Assembly: GCF_020193575.1 (NCBI RefSeq) | Contig: NZ_JADYVD010000042.1 | Coordinates: 1-64,000 of the forward strand | Reading direction: 5' to 3' | Length of the DNA: 64,000 nt | DNA from: Ensifer sp. IC4062 | Lineage (GTDB): Bacteria; Pseudomonadota; Alphaproteobacteria; Rhizobiales; Rhizobiaceae | Shown here: positions 1 to 8,226 of the stretch, one piece after another | How positions within the stretch are numbered: the stretch's first letter is position 1 | How the letters are laid out: every line of letters begins with the position of its first letter | Translations under genes and position numbers: made by a program | The notes under the pieces: generated by a model | The model's input: only the letters and a program-made list of their open reading frames with translations | Database searches by the model: none | Told to the model about the DNA's origin: nothing

Positions 1-33
1 GACCGTTTCTTCGAGTTCGAGGAAGTCCACCAT
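1..33 (-). CDS. NorD/CbbO-like protein, N-terminal end only (runs off window)
   Basis: Only eleven codons are visible. An ATG at position 33 opens a frame that stays open to the window edge and begins MVDFLELEE. This resembles the start of NorD/CbbO proteins, the VWA-domain partners of NorQ/CbbQ ATPases in activating nitric-oxide reductase or Rubisco. It lies 10 bp downstream of a NorQ-like C-terminus, the usual gene order for that pair. Too little is visible to say whether the gene is intact. Confidence 0.4.
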   Translation of the reverse strand, partial: MVDFLELEETV

Positions 34-43
34 TGTCTAGTCC

Positions 44-258
44 TTAGCGGATGACCGCGTCTGCGATCTCGATCAGTGCGGACTTGACGTCCGGCTCGTC
101 GGTTAGCGGTTCGATCATCGTCGCCAGAACGGCGTCGCGCAGCGTTACCCCGCTGTCGACCAGGCTGGCGCAATAGACGAGCAGACGCGTCGAGAGCCCT
201 CCTCGAGATCATGCCCCTTGAGGCTCCGCAGACGATGTGCGAGGTCGACAACCTCGTG
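44..258 (-). pseudogene. NorQ/CbbQ-type AAA ATPase, C-terminal remnant
   Basis: On the minus strand two adjacent frames together read like the last 70 or so residues of a NorQ/NirQ/CbbQ MoxR-family ATPase. One frame gives VVDLAHRLRSLKGHDLEEG and the other continues STRLLVYCASLVDSG to a stop at 44-46. A one-base deletion near 195 separates them. The N-terminal ATPase core is missing and is replaced by UbiX-like sequence, so this is a truncated remnant. It sits directly before a NorD/CbbO-like start. Confidence 0.5.
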
Positions 259-402
259 GAGCAGCGTGCGCCTTCCGGCATCCGAGACGATGAGATGGGT
301 CTCTACGGAAGGGGATTTCCGCGAGCCGCTCGATGGCCCGGAGCGCCAGGGCTGCACCCGAGGCCCCCGAGACACCGACCACAACCCGTTCCTTGCTCAG
401 GG
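259..402 (-). pseudogene. UbiX-type flavin prenyltransferase, N-terminal remnant
   Basis: Minus-strand translation from about 402 gives the UbiX opening pattern VVVGVSGASGAALALRAIERL, followed after a one-base frameshift near 315 by ETHLIVSDAGRRTL. UbiX makes the prenylated flavin cofactor for UbiD decarboxylases, and a UbiD C-terminus lies immediately upstream, the normal ubiD-ubiX order. The remainder of UbiX is gone, joined to NorQ-like sequence at about 258. Confidence 0.5.
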
Positions 403-618
403 CGCTTCTCCCAGGCCCAGTTCAGTCCAAAGTTGATCGACCTTCCCGACAACTTCCGCCGGCATTTCGAGCACGCGTCCCCATTCGCGCTCCGTCTCCG
501 GCCCGAGCTTGCGCGTCGCGTCGAGCCCGAGCTTGCCGCCAAGCCCCGGCTTCGGAGACACGAAATCGAGGTAGTCGATCGGCGTGTCGTTGAGGATAAG
601 CAGATTCCTATGGGGCAA
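397..618 (-). pseudogene. UbiD-family decarboxylase, C-terminal remnant
   Basis: About 70 residues on the minus strand match the C-terminus of UbiD-family prenyl-FMN decarboxylases: an LPHRNLL segment, then NDTPIDYLDF, then GLGGKLGLDATRK and a terminal EREWGRVLEM region, with a stop at 397-399. A full protein is about 490 residues, so only the tail remains. The frame is clean to about 657 but similarity seems to stop near 618. Its position before the UbiX remnant suggests a decayed ubiD-ubiX pair. Confidence 0.55.
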
Positions 619-784
619 TATAGACTTGCCGACGTTGTGGGTAATTGAAAGGCTCACCGGGCGGATACGGCTTGGACGGTGCGTTCTTGGCGCATTTTCG
701 GCTCCGGCGGTCGCAGGGACTTGGAATCAGTCGCATGATCCAGGGTATCTGAAACCGCCGGGCCTTGCCCGCGCAAACTGCGAT

Positions 785-1380
785 TCATCGGACAAAATCA
801 ATCGTTTGTTGTTTATGGATGGAAACTAGACTAAGCGGCTCACCATAGCGGTTGACGAACAGTCGCTGGTCTGGTGCTCGCGGCTGCCGGTCAAGCAGCT
901 TTTTCAACAATATCACCGTTTCTGGCCAAGGCGGGCAGATACGTTCCTTGCGGCCCTTGCCGGTAAGACGGACGCAACTTGGGCTATCGAACGGACCGCC
1001 GCGGGGCACACATCCAGTGCCTCCTGTATCCGTGCACCGCTATTGTAGAGGAACGAGAACAGTGCATGGTCGCGCATGCCTTCGAGGCTCGATCGGTCTG
1101 GTTGGGCAAGGATTGCCGCCACTTCCGGCGGATCCCGATAGCAGGGTTCGGAGACCGGCGCTCGCTTGATCGGGATGTTGAGGATTTCGACGCATTGCGC
1201 GATCGATGTAGGATCCTTGGTGGCCACGAAGTTGATGAAGCTACGGATCGCGGCAAGCCGGCAGTAGAGCATTTCACGCAACTAAAGGTGTGGCGCGTAG
1301 CTGATCGCCAACAGGCGCTAATCCAGTTTCTGGAGCGGGTCGCAGGTCCGCAGCCCGCCATAGTCGCCTGCGACAACGTG
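785..1380 (-). pseudogene. tyrosine recombinase/integrase remnant
   Basis: Two minus-strand frames (1281-about 1000 and 1009-785) together resemble the middle of a XerC-like site-specific recombinase. The first contains RLAAIRSFINFV and FLYNSGARIQEAL, which matches the box-I arginine region. The second contains LTGKGRKER and LFVNRYGEPL. The reading frame shifts near 1000, and stops interrupt the upstream part near 1300. The C-terminal box II with its catalytic His, Arg and Tyr is absent. It is therefore an inactive fragment, of the kind common around rhizobial symbiotic regions. Confidence 0.65.
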
Positions 1381-1812
1381 CTACTTGCCGCGGCGCTTGC
1401 GACGTTGGCCGAGGCCCATCTCTTTGGCCAGACGCGAGCGGGCTTCCGCATAAGCGGGCGCGACCATCGGGTAGTCCGCGGGTAGGTCCCACTTTTCGCG
1501 ATATTCTTCCGGCGACAGATTGTGGTGGGTCATCAGGTGGCGCTTTAGCGACTTGAAGGTGCCGCCGCATTCGAGGCAGGTGATCTGATTGTCCTGCACC
1601 GACTTGCGGACCGAGACCGCCGGCTTGGGCTTCTCAACGGGAGCAACCACCAGGGCGGGAGCTGTGGTATTGTTGAGCGCCGAATGAACGTCGGCGATAA
1701 GCGTCGGAAGCTCGGCAACCGGAACCACGTGGTTGCTGACATAGGCGGCTACGATTTCCGCCGCCATCTCTACCAAGAGTTCGTTGCTCGCACCGAGCGT
1801 GGTTTCTGTCAT
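1381..1812 (-). CDS. MucR/Ros-family zinc-finger regulator
   Basis: The product is a 143-residue DNA-binding protein of the alphaproteobacterial MucR/Ros family. These proteins repress exopolysaccharide, motility and virulence or symbiosis genes. The single zinc finger is complete: C79-x2-C82-x9-H92-x3-H96, with a second His at 97, followed by the family's [11 protein letters not shown] helix and a basic tail ending in RRKRRGK. Length is typical. A TAGGAG ribosome-binding site stands a few bases before the ATG at 1812. It could be a plasmid-borne paralogue of the chromosomal mucR. The integrase remnant follows directly downstream. Confidence 0.9.
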   Translation of the reverse strand: MTETTLGASNELLVEMAAEIVAAYVSNHVVPVAELPTLIADVHSALNNTTAPALVVAPVEKPKPAVSVRKSVQDNQITCLECGGTFKSLKRHLMTHHNLSPEEYREKWDLPADYPMVAPAYAEARSRLAKEMGLGQRRKRRGK

Positions 1813-2361
1813 CTTCTTCTCCTATCGGAACTCAGCAACATTATCCCGAAACGATGTTTTCAGGAGGAAACATGCTAGAAAGTGCCGCCGAACGTACCTC
1901 TTGGGACTGGACGGACATTGCGGCAGAGCCAGACTCTACCGCAACATCAAGCCCCGAGTCGTGATGCAAACCGTCACCGGATGACGAGTTGGGCGGCGCC
2001 TCAAAGCAACAGGGGAAGAATCACGACCTAAGCTGGAATTTAAGTTCAAAGCAATTATCACGACGACGCTTTTCATTAAGTGGATTAACACTGATCCAGG
2101 AAATGTCAAAACAATATTTTCATCTCGGGCCAGAAAACCTACTCAAGAAGACCTAACTCTATCGTAGATTCAAGATGTTTAGAAAAATATAGTGTGGAAT
2201 TCGTAGGATGCTAATCTCTCGATACATGGGAGAAATGTCTGGAGCTCTGTTCAGCTTGAGGTGCAATCAAAGGGCCATTGACGCTGCTGCAGGGCGAGGC
2301 CGCCCCCGTGCCGGCTCCCACCAGTTTCCCTGCCGGTCAAAAGACTTTTGATGTGACATCG
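1813..2361. other. intergenic region upstream of the MucR-type gene
   Basis: No convincing gene. The stretch from about 2030 to 2230 is markedly AT-rich compared with its surroundings and presumably contains the promoter of the minus-strand MucR-type gene. No recognisable nod box, tts box or sigma-54 element was found. Confidence 0.5.
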
Positions 2362-2952
2362 TCAATTGACATTGAACCGATCAAGCATCCTCTTGAGCTG
2401 CAAGTTTTGGGCAAGGATCCGTTCAGCGAGCAGCCTTTTGAGTCGCTTGTTTTCGGCTTCAAGAGTGGCCAGTTCATCGCGAGAAATCGCGCGCTCTACA
2501 TTCTCGTCTCGCTCTTTGCTATTCTCATGCACGTCCAATGACAACCGCTCGGGGAGCTTTCGCGAAATACGCTGTTTCGAGCTTGTTCGGGTGTGGGAGA
2601 CCGGTGGCGTCGCCTGCAATTGCTCAGCAGCGTCGACTGCCGAATGACTGGAATTATGCAACCTCGACAACGCAATCTCCGAACTTTCGGCGGGTTTCAC
2701 GGCTGCTCGCCCAAGCTCGACATTCTCTTTGTTTGCAATGAGAAACTCTGCATTCGGGCTGGCCTGCGGACCGTAACCTGCATTAGGAGATACGGTCTCT
2801 TCCGTTAAGTTGAACAAATGCGGCGCCATCTCTTCCACTTCGCGGGTCAAAGCCTTGAGGTCCGTATTGCCCCAGACTGAATTCGTTCGCTCCTTTGGTC
2901 GCCGCCGTGCCGGCTTGAATTCAACAATAAACCTCCGTGGTGGTGTTTTCAT
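2362..2952 (-). CDS. SyrB-like hypothetical protein
   Basis: A 196-residue hydrophilic protein with a basic N-terminus (ARRRPKERTN) and a central low-complexity part. Its C-terminal heptad-like segment, LEAENKRLKRLLAERIL, is similar in pattern to the C-terminus of the neighbouring SyrB (LEKENLRLRKLLSEKLR). That tail type is found in SyrB and in OrfA-like proteins of IS3 elements and is a probable coiled coil. The N-terminal two thirds match nothing I recognise. No membrane segment or signal peptide is seen. No function is assigned beyond the shared tail. Confidence 0.6.
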   Translation of the reverse strand: MKTPPRRFIVEFKPARRRPKERTNSVWGNTDLKALTREVEEMAPHLFNLTEETVSPNAGYGPQASPNAEFLIANKENVELGRAAVKPAESSEIALSRLHNSSHSAVDAAEQLQATPPVSHTRTSSKQRISRKLPERLSLDVHENSKERDENVERAISRDELATLEAENKRLKRLLAERILAQNLQLKRMLDRFNVN

Positions 2953-3131
2953 ATGTATCTCGCAAACAATCCACTACTAATCGGCGCCGTAACGCGCCAC
3001 GACTTCCTTTATCCTTCGGTCAAATACCGCCCTTTCAGGCTCGATTCAAGTGGCCGAAAGCCTAGGCACGCCGTCCCTTTCGCAAGCCGGCAGGGCGCCT
3101 AATGCACGGCCTGTAGAGTCCCCCTCTTCAG

Positions 3132-3578
3132 CTAATCCAGCCCAAGTCTCTTGCGCAGTTCGGCATTTTCCGCACGCAGTTTTTCTGACAAAAGCTTGCG
3201 AAGCCTCAGGTTTTCCTTTTCGAGCTGAATGAGATCAGCAAGCTCATCGCCGGCCACCACAGACATTTCAACCTTTCGATCAGCAGGCTTAGCAGATTTC
3301 TTCCACACGTAATAGGTTTGCTCCGATATGCCGGCGCTCTTGATCGCGTCCTTTAGCGTGCTATTGCCTTGAGCCACTTCGGTCTCGATCAAATTGAGCT
3401 TTTCAGTCCTTTCTGTCTCGCTATATCTTTTAGGCTTAGCAGTCGTCTTTGATACCGCAACTTGTCCGGCAGCCGTTCTTTGACGCCGCGAAGAACTCTT
3501 CTTTTTGCCAGCTGGTGCTTTCGTTTCGGCAACCGCCTCAGCCGCGGCAACTGGTCCTGTGTTACTCTCGTCAGCCAC
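3132..3578 (-). CDS. syrB: SyrB-type symbiotic regulator
   Basis: A 148-residue protein matching SyrB. In S. meliloti SyrB is described as a repressor of syrM and so affects nod and exopolysaccharide genes. Features are an Ala/Lys-rich N-terminus with KKKSSSRRQRT, a helix-turn-helix-like segment around ISEQTYYVWKK that resembles transposase OrfA domains, and a C-terminal leucine-rich coiled coil ending RKRLGLD. Translation starts at a GTG at 3578 behind a strong GGGAGG site. syrM also lies in this window, about 20 kb away. No transposase OrfB is adjacent, consistent with a domesticated OrfA-like regulator. Confidence 0.8.
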   Translation of the reverse strand: MADESNTGPVAAAEAVAETKAPAGKKKSSSRRQRTAAGQVAVSKTTAKPKRYSETERTEKLNLIETEVAQGNSTLKDAIKSAGISEQTYYVWKKSAKPADRKVEMSVVAGDELADLIQLEKENLRLRKLLSEKLRAENAELRKRLGLD

Positions 3579-3834
3579 TGTGATTTCCTCCCTTAGCCAT
3601 TTGTATGATTTGAACTCAATGAGCTACAGAGTCAATGCAAGCGTCCAATGGCGATATCACTTATGGTTGATTTCCTACAATGAGGACGTAGCCGCGTTCG
3701 ACTCAGACAAGGGCGAATTCCTGCATTACCAGTCGTGTTCGCCGAGAGACGTGGGCAGGTTTACGATTCGACAGCGCACGTTGAGATCGCCGACGCGAGA
3801 GAACCCCAGGCGAGCTCGACCCCCTGCAGCGAAC

Positions 3835-4128
3835 TCAATCACTTCGGGCGGGATATAGGCATGATTCGGGGCGCGTCCTGCGCAATCGACTGAGTGTCGT
3901 CAGGTATGTCCTCAAGAAAATCGAAGGACGCACTTCCAGTGGCTTGGATATCTGCTCAAGTCGGCCCGCACCCACGCGGTTCGAGCCCTGCTGAAACGTC
4001 ACCCCGATGGCTTCTCCGAGGGCGCTTGCGACTTTCTGCCATACACGCCTGTGGCGAATTCGACGGCCGACGTGAATATCCACGGCATCCGCTTTGCCTC
4101 TTTTCTTCTTAGGGTTAATACCCAACAC
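3835..4128 (-). pseudogene. XRE-family helix-turn-helix regulator, decayed
   Basis: The frame starting at 4128 reads like rhizobial Cro/CI-type regulators. KADAVDIHVGRRIRHRR is followed by LGEAIGVTFQQ and GSNRVGAGRLEQISKPLEV. Part of the recognition helix is missing between FQQ and GSN, and the C-terminal region continues only in broken form past the stop at 3835. Intact relatives run about 130 residues. I take this as a pseudogene with small internal deletions. Confidence 0.6.
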
Positions 4129-4550
4129 ATTTATCTCCTAGAGAAGTATCTTTCATCGAATCGCTATTGGGAACCGCTATATCGAATACGACCCTCGTTG
4201 AGGCACGCGTTTGATACAGCTCAACTCTGAAGTCAGCAACTTCAATTGAGGCATCTCCGTGTCCGCAGCCTCCGATACCCCTGACGTGGCGAGGCAACGT
4301 ACAGGCGTCCTCTGTCAGTTTTGGTTCAACTCCGCTTGAACTGCGGTCCCTTGGCAACCTTAGGCGCGTTCGACGGCAGCGAAAATTAGAGCCAAGCTCC
4401 CGCAAGGTACGGAACTTTGGCGACGAGCCGATGTCGTAATGGGCCGGCACTCCTCTGGCGTTCTTGCCGGTGGCTGCCCTCAGGGTGACGGTGTTGAAAC
4501 GGGGTTCGATTGTATCGGGCCCCAAGCATCAAACGAGGGACAGACCTTGA
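4129..4550. other. intergenic, no gene recognised
   Basis: An open frame on the minus strand covers most of this stretch, but its composition is arginine-rich and like no family known to me. It is treated as non-coding. No regulatory motif was identified. Confidence 0.4.
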
Positions 4551-5137
4551 CCATCAATGCATGAATTGGATGTGTCGCTGGAACAGAGCAGCGTTCGCGT
4601 CGCCGAGTCGTCAGTCAAGTTCGTGCGCGACAAAAGTGGGGAGCGAGCCGAAGGCGTTGTTGCAGCATTCCACCGAATTTGGGCTGCCAGGGCGAGGATC
4701 AGCCTTCAGTCGGGTCCCCCATCTCAGTGGTTCGCGGGGGCCCGGCCGAGGCTGGCCTTGAGGTGGTGTTGCGAGCAACGCGGCATGTGAAGGCAGCGCT
4801 GTCGGCGACGACCGTGAAAAATACTGACCGCAAGGACGCGCGCGGGATCGCTAGTTGCTGCGCATGGGGCGGACGCTCAGGCCGTGTGAGCCCCCTATGA
4901 TCGGCCGCAAGCTGTTTCAGGCCAAACTGCTCGACGTTGAGCCTAGCATCCGATCATGCGGTTACGGGCCCAATGTCGGCGACGCGAGCCCGTGGGCGTT
5001 TCGAGGCACGCATTCGCACTTGAGACGGTGATCGGGGCGATGCTACAAGCACGTGCCACACTTACAAAGAGTTTACCCGGATGCATCGCGCGATGTTGAA
5101 GTTGGCCCGCACCGATCCCGTCTGCCGACGGCCGATG
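4551..5137 (+). mobile_element. IS110-family transposase remnant
   Basis: Plus-strand pieces in different frames match the N-terminal DEDD domain of IS110-family transposases: HELDVSLEQSSVRV, then SGPPSQW, then a frameshift to LEVVLRATRHVKAALSA, and TDRKDARGIA, the hallmark DRKDA motif. Several frameshifts disrupt the sequence, and the remnant fades out at the 3' end of nodD. The element cannot be active. It marks the boundary between the regulator group and nodD. Confidence 0.7.
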
Positions 5138-6076
5138 TCAGGAATGCTGAGAAGTTTCGGATGGAAAATCGATGCGGGACGCCTCCTGAAGAAATAGCTC
5201 GCGCATCCAGAGACTGGCCGGATCACTGTTGTGAGGCGCGGGCCACTGGACAGCCTCGGTGAACGCGGGAAAAACGGGCTGCGGAAGTTCGGTGATCCGC
5301 AGGGGCATCGCTTTTGCGAAGTACCTCGCCAGTCGTAACGGGATGGTCGCGATACGGTCTGTGCCCGACAGCAAAGGCGGGATCATGGTAAAACCCGGCA
5401 CGACGACTTCGACGCGTCTCTTGAGGCCGTGCTCGCCCAATAGCCATTCCTCCATCGAGGGGTTCCGCATCCACCCGAATTTAACCGCAACATGCCCCAT
5501 CGATGTATAGCTGTCGAAGGAGAGCTGCGGCGGTAGCTGCTGGTTCGTGGGGCAGCTCACGCATACGAATGTCTCATCGAACAGCTTCGCTTTGGGGTGC
5601 GTATTCGACATGAACACTTCCGGAAGGATCAGGAAATCGACGTCACCGCGCCGGAGAAGCTCATCGGGCTTATCGCCAAGCGGGAGCAACTCGAAACCGA
5701 CGGCGGGCGCTTCCCGCGCGACACGCACCACAACCCTTTCAAAAAACACCAGCGTCATGAAGTCGGAAAGAATGATCCTGAATCGGCGATCTGACTGAGC
5801 TGGGTTGAACGGCTGCGAGGAAATGATGGAGAGGTGAATGTGCAGCAGGGCGTCGCGGACTGCGGGTGCGATCGCTTCCGCTCGCGGGGTTGGTACAAGT
5901 TCGCGGCCATTCATTGTAAATAGATCGTCGCGGAAATAGGTGCGTAGCCGGGTGATGGCGGCGCTCATGGCCGGCTGGCTCAGGTGGATGCTGCGTGCCG
6001 CGGCCGTGAGTTTGCGTTCGGTCATCAGCGCGTCGAGCGCAACCAGCAGATTGAGATCAAGGCCCTTAAAACGCAT
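5138..6076 (-). CDS. nodD: NodD, LysR-type flavonoid-responsive regulator
   Basis: A 312-residue LysR-family activator matching rhizobial NodD along its whole length. The N-terminal [18 protein letters not shown] and the helix-turn-helix around residues 23-48 (LTAAARSI...[13 protein letters not shown]) bind nod boxes. The remainder is the inducer-binding domain. NodD senses plant flavonoids and turns on Nod-factor genes. A nod box begins 10 bp upstream of its start and points away from it, the architecture of nodD/nodABC spacers. The setting next to noeJ resembles that of nodD1 in NGR234 as I remember it, but I cannot separate nodD1 from nodD2 by eye. Confidence 0.93.
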   Translation of the reverse strand: MRFKGLDLNLLVALDALMTERKLTAAARSIHLSQPAMSAAITRLRTYFRDDLFTMNGRELVPTPRAEAIAPAVRDALLHIHLSIISSQPFNPAQSDRRFRIILSDFMTLVFFERVVVRVAREAPAVGFELLPLGDKPDELLRRGDVDFLILPEVFMSNTHPKAKLFDETFVCVSCPTNQQLPPQLSFDSYTSMGHVAVKFGWMRNPSMEEWLLGEHGLKRRVEVVVPGFTMIPPLLSGTDRIATIPLRLARYFAKAMPLRITELPQPVFPAFTEAVQWPAPHNSDPASLWMRELFLQEASRIDFPSETSQHS

Positions 6077-6086
6077 GTTTTGGCGT

Positions 6087-6134
6087 ATCCATATTGCCGA
6101 TGGGTGTCACTCGAACGATCAATTTTCGAATTGG
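6087..6134 (+). promoter_or_regulatory. nod box
   Basis: A close match to the nod-box consensus on the plus strand: ATCCAT and GCCGATG form the first dyad, followed by CACTCGAACGATCAATTTT and a final CGAATTGG. NodD binds such 47-49 bp sites. It lies 10 bp from the nodD start and reads away from nodD, yet no nod gene follows before the oppositely oriented noeJ. It may control nodD itself or be a relic of a lost divergent operon. Confidence 0.85.
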
Positions 6135-6610
6135 TTAGAAAACGCTTAATTAAGCTGAAGTCAAGTGCATTCAGGGGCGCTCTCCCCGGGGTTCATGCCG
6201 TCGCCCGCCCTCTGCCACGCGCCTTCTGAAGAACATGCCTCGCAGCACTACGGCCCAGCGCTCCTGCCATTCCGCCTTCGACCGAACGGGGTCAAGCCGG
6301 AGCGAAGACACCAACGCCCACGGCAACAGCTTGCCATCAACGATGCAGACCTTCGGCGCTGGCTTTTCGCCTTCCTCGCGAGCCCGCCGCCAGACGGCAG
6401 AGCAAGCAGCGCCGCAAGCGCAAAGCTGATCTGTCGGTGGGCAGCTGCGAGAACGCTCAAGAAGCCGAACGGGTAAGAGCCGGGGCGAGCTGCCCGTCGA
6501 GGAATGCCGTCGCGAGATGCGCGCGCGAAGAAAGCCGGAGTGTTCGGCCCCACCTCGCCGGCGTCCTCGCTCCAGATATCGTAACATGTGCGTATGTGTC
6601 GGATGACGCT
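6135..6610. other. region after nod box with no recognisable gene
   Basis: Several overlapping open frames occur on both strands because the stretch is GC-rich and stop-poor, but none resembles a known family. Any transcript from the nod box at 6087-6134 would run through here and then antisense to noeJ. It may be a decayed gene or a non-coding transcript. Confidence 0.35.
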
Positions 6611-8083
6611 TCAGGATCCGCCATCCCGATAGCCCAGTTCGCCTCGAGTACCTAGCAATCCATGTCCCGATTCGTTTACGACACGGATGATGTCGTCCTC
6701 GCCCAGGTAGGCACCAGTTTGAATCTCGACCAACTCCAGCATGATCTTGCCCGGGTTCCCCAAGCGATGCATCGCCCCCTCGGGGATGTAGATCGACTGG
6801 TTCTCGTGCAGGATCGTTACTCGATCCTCAACTGTCACTTCTGCGGTCCCCTTCACGCAGATCCAGTGCTCTGATCGGTGAAAATGCTTGTGGAGAGAGA
6901 TCATCTTGCCAGGGCGTACGAACAACCGCCTCACTTGGAAGCGATCGCCGTTAAGCATTGTGGTGTAGCCGCCCCATGGCCGCATCAACGTTGGGTGCAT
7001 TTCCGTAAGGCGTGCCGTATTTTCGTCGGCGGCGAGGTGCTTCACCAAGTTTCCGATCTCATGGGCATCTTCCAGTCGCCCGACGAAGACCGCGTCCTCG
7101 CTAGCGACGACGGCAACTCCATTCAATCCCTGTACTGCGAGATGAGCGGTATGCGACAGCACAAGCGAATTCTTGGTGTTGCAGACCGTAACATTACCTT
7201 TGACCACGTTGCCATCAGCGTTCTTCTCCTCATTCTTCCACACAGCATCCCAGCTGCCGAGATCTGACCAAGCAAAATCCGAGCAGACCACGGCGGCGTT
7301 CGCGGTTTTCTCCATCAGCGCATAGTCAATCGAGATGGATGGTGCTTGGCTGAAACTCTCCGGGGCGAGTCGTACGAAATCGGCGTCGACCGTCGAGCCC
7401 TTGAGAGCGGCGTGCGCCGCCGACAACACATCGGGGGCATGTTCCTCAAATTCCGCGATAATGCTTGCCGCCTGGAAAAGGAACATCCCGGAGTTCCAAT
7501 AGTAATTGCCGGTCTCCAAAAGAGCTGCCGCCTTTTCGAGACTTGGTTTCTCGACAAAACATTGAACCGCATGGACGTCCTTGGCAAGGTAAGCGCCACG
7601 CTCAATATATCCGTAGCCCGTTGCTGGCCAACTGGGTTGGATACCGAACGTCACGAGCTTGCCCTCCGCTGCGGCTACGCAGGCGGACCGCAGACAACTT
7701 TTGTAAGCATCGTCAACCGTAATCGCGTGGTCTGACGGCAGCACAAACAATAACGCGTCCTCACCAAACCGATCAGCCACGATTCGGGCAGCGACGGCCA
7801 CTGCGGCTGCCGTGTTGCGCGCCACCGGCTCAAGGACTATGCTGGAAAGTGGGACCCCAAGCTCACGCGCCTGTTCGGCAACTAGGAAGCGGAAATCTTC
7901 ATTGGTAATGACAAATGGTGCTCCATATACCGTGGCATCGGAAACGCGTTTAAGCGTGGCTTGAAAGAGCGTTTCCTCGCCGATTAGCTTTAGAAACTGT
8001 TTTGCGGCAGTTGCGCGTGACAGGGGCCAGAGCCTTGTGCCCCTACCCCCTGCCATGATAGCTGGGATAATCTTTGGAAGCAT
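6611..8083 (-). CDS. noeJ: mannose-1-phosphate guanylyltransferase / mannose-6-phosphate isomerase
   Basis: A 490-residue bifunctional enzyme of the ManC/AlgA type that makes GDP-mannose from mannose-1-phosphate and GTP and isomerises fructose-6-phosphate. The N-terminal nucleotidyltransferase shows the GGRGTRLWPLSR signature at residues 12-23 and FVEKP near residue 175. The C-terminal cupin domain (type II phosphomannose isomerase) shows the PGKMISLHKHFHRSEHW block. Length is typical. It is divergent from noeK, which supplies its mannose-1-phosphate substrate. The product feeds the noeL-nolK-nodZ fucosylation pathway. Confidence 0.92.
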   Translation of the reverse strand: MLPKIIPAIMAGGRGTRLWPLSRATAAKQFLKLIGEETLFQATLKRVSDATVYGAPFVITNEDFRFLVAEQARELGVPLSSIVLEPVARNTAAAVAVAARIVADRFGEDALLFVLPSDHAITVDDAYKSCLRSACVAAAEGKLVTFGIQPSWPATGYGYIERGAYLAKDVHAVQCFVEKPSLEKAAALLETGNYYWNSGMFLFQAASIIAEFEEHAPDVLSAAHAALKGSTVDADFVRLAPESFSQAPSISIDYALMEKTANAAVVCSDFAWSDLGSWDAVWKNEEKNADGNVVKGNVTVCNTKNSLVLSHTAHLAVQGLNGVAVVASEDAVFVGRLEDAHEIGNLVKHLAADENTARLTEMHPTLMRPWGGYTTMLNGDRFQVRRLFVRPGKMISLHKHFHRSEHWICVKGTAEVTVEDRVTILHENQSIYIPEGAMHRLGNPGKIMLELVEIQTGAYLGEDDIIRVVNESGHGLLGTRGELGYRDGGS

Positions 8084-8226
8084 GGTGTCATTTTTGATTG
8101 CGTTTGATGTGAAGCTTCATAACAGTGTGGCGGGAGCGAAGCAATATTAGCGGATGCGAATTCGTTCGACTTGCGCCGGTGATGTCGATTACCTGCTGAA
8201 CGCTGCCCGGCAAAAAAGGTCAGTTG

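Noticed and set aside
4115-4525. 136-residue minus-strand open frame
   Set aside because: Arginine-rich composition, no ribosome-binding site and no family resemblance.
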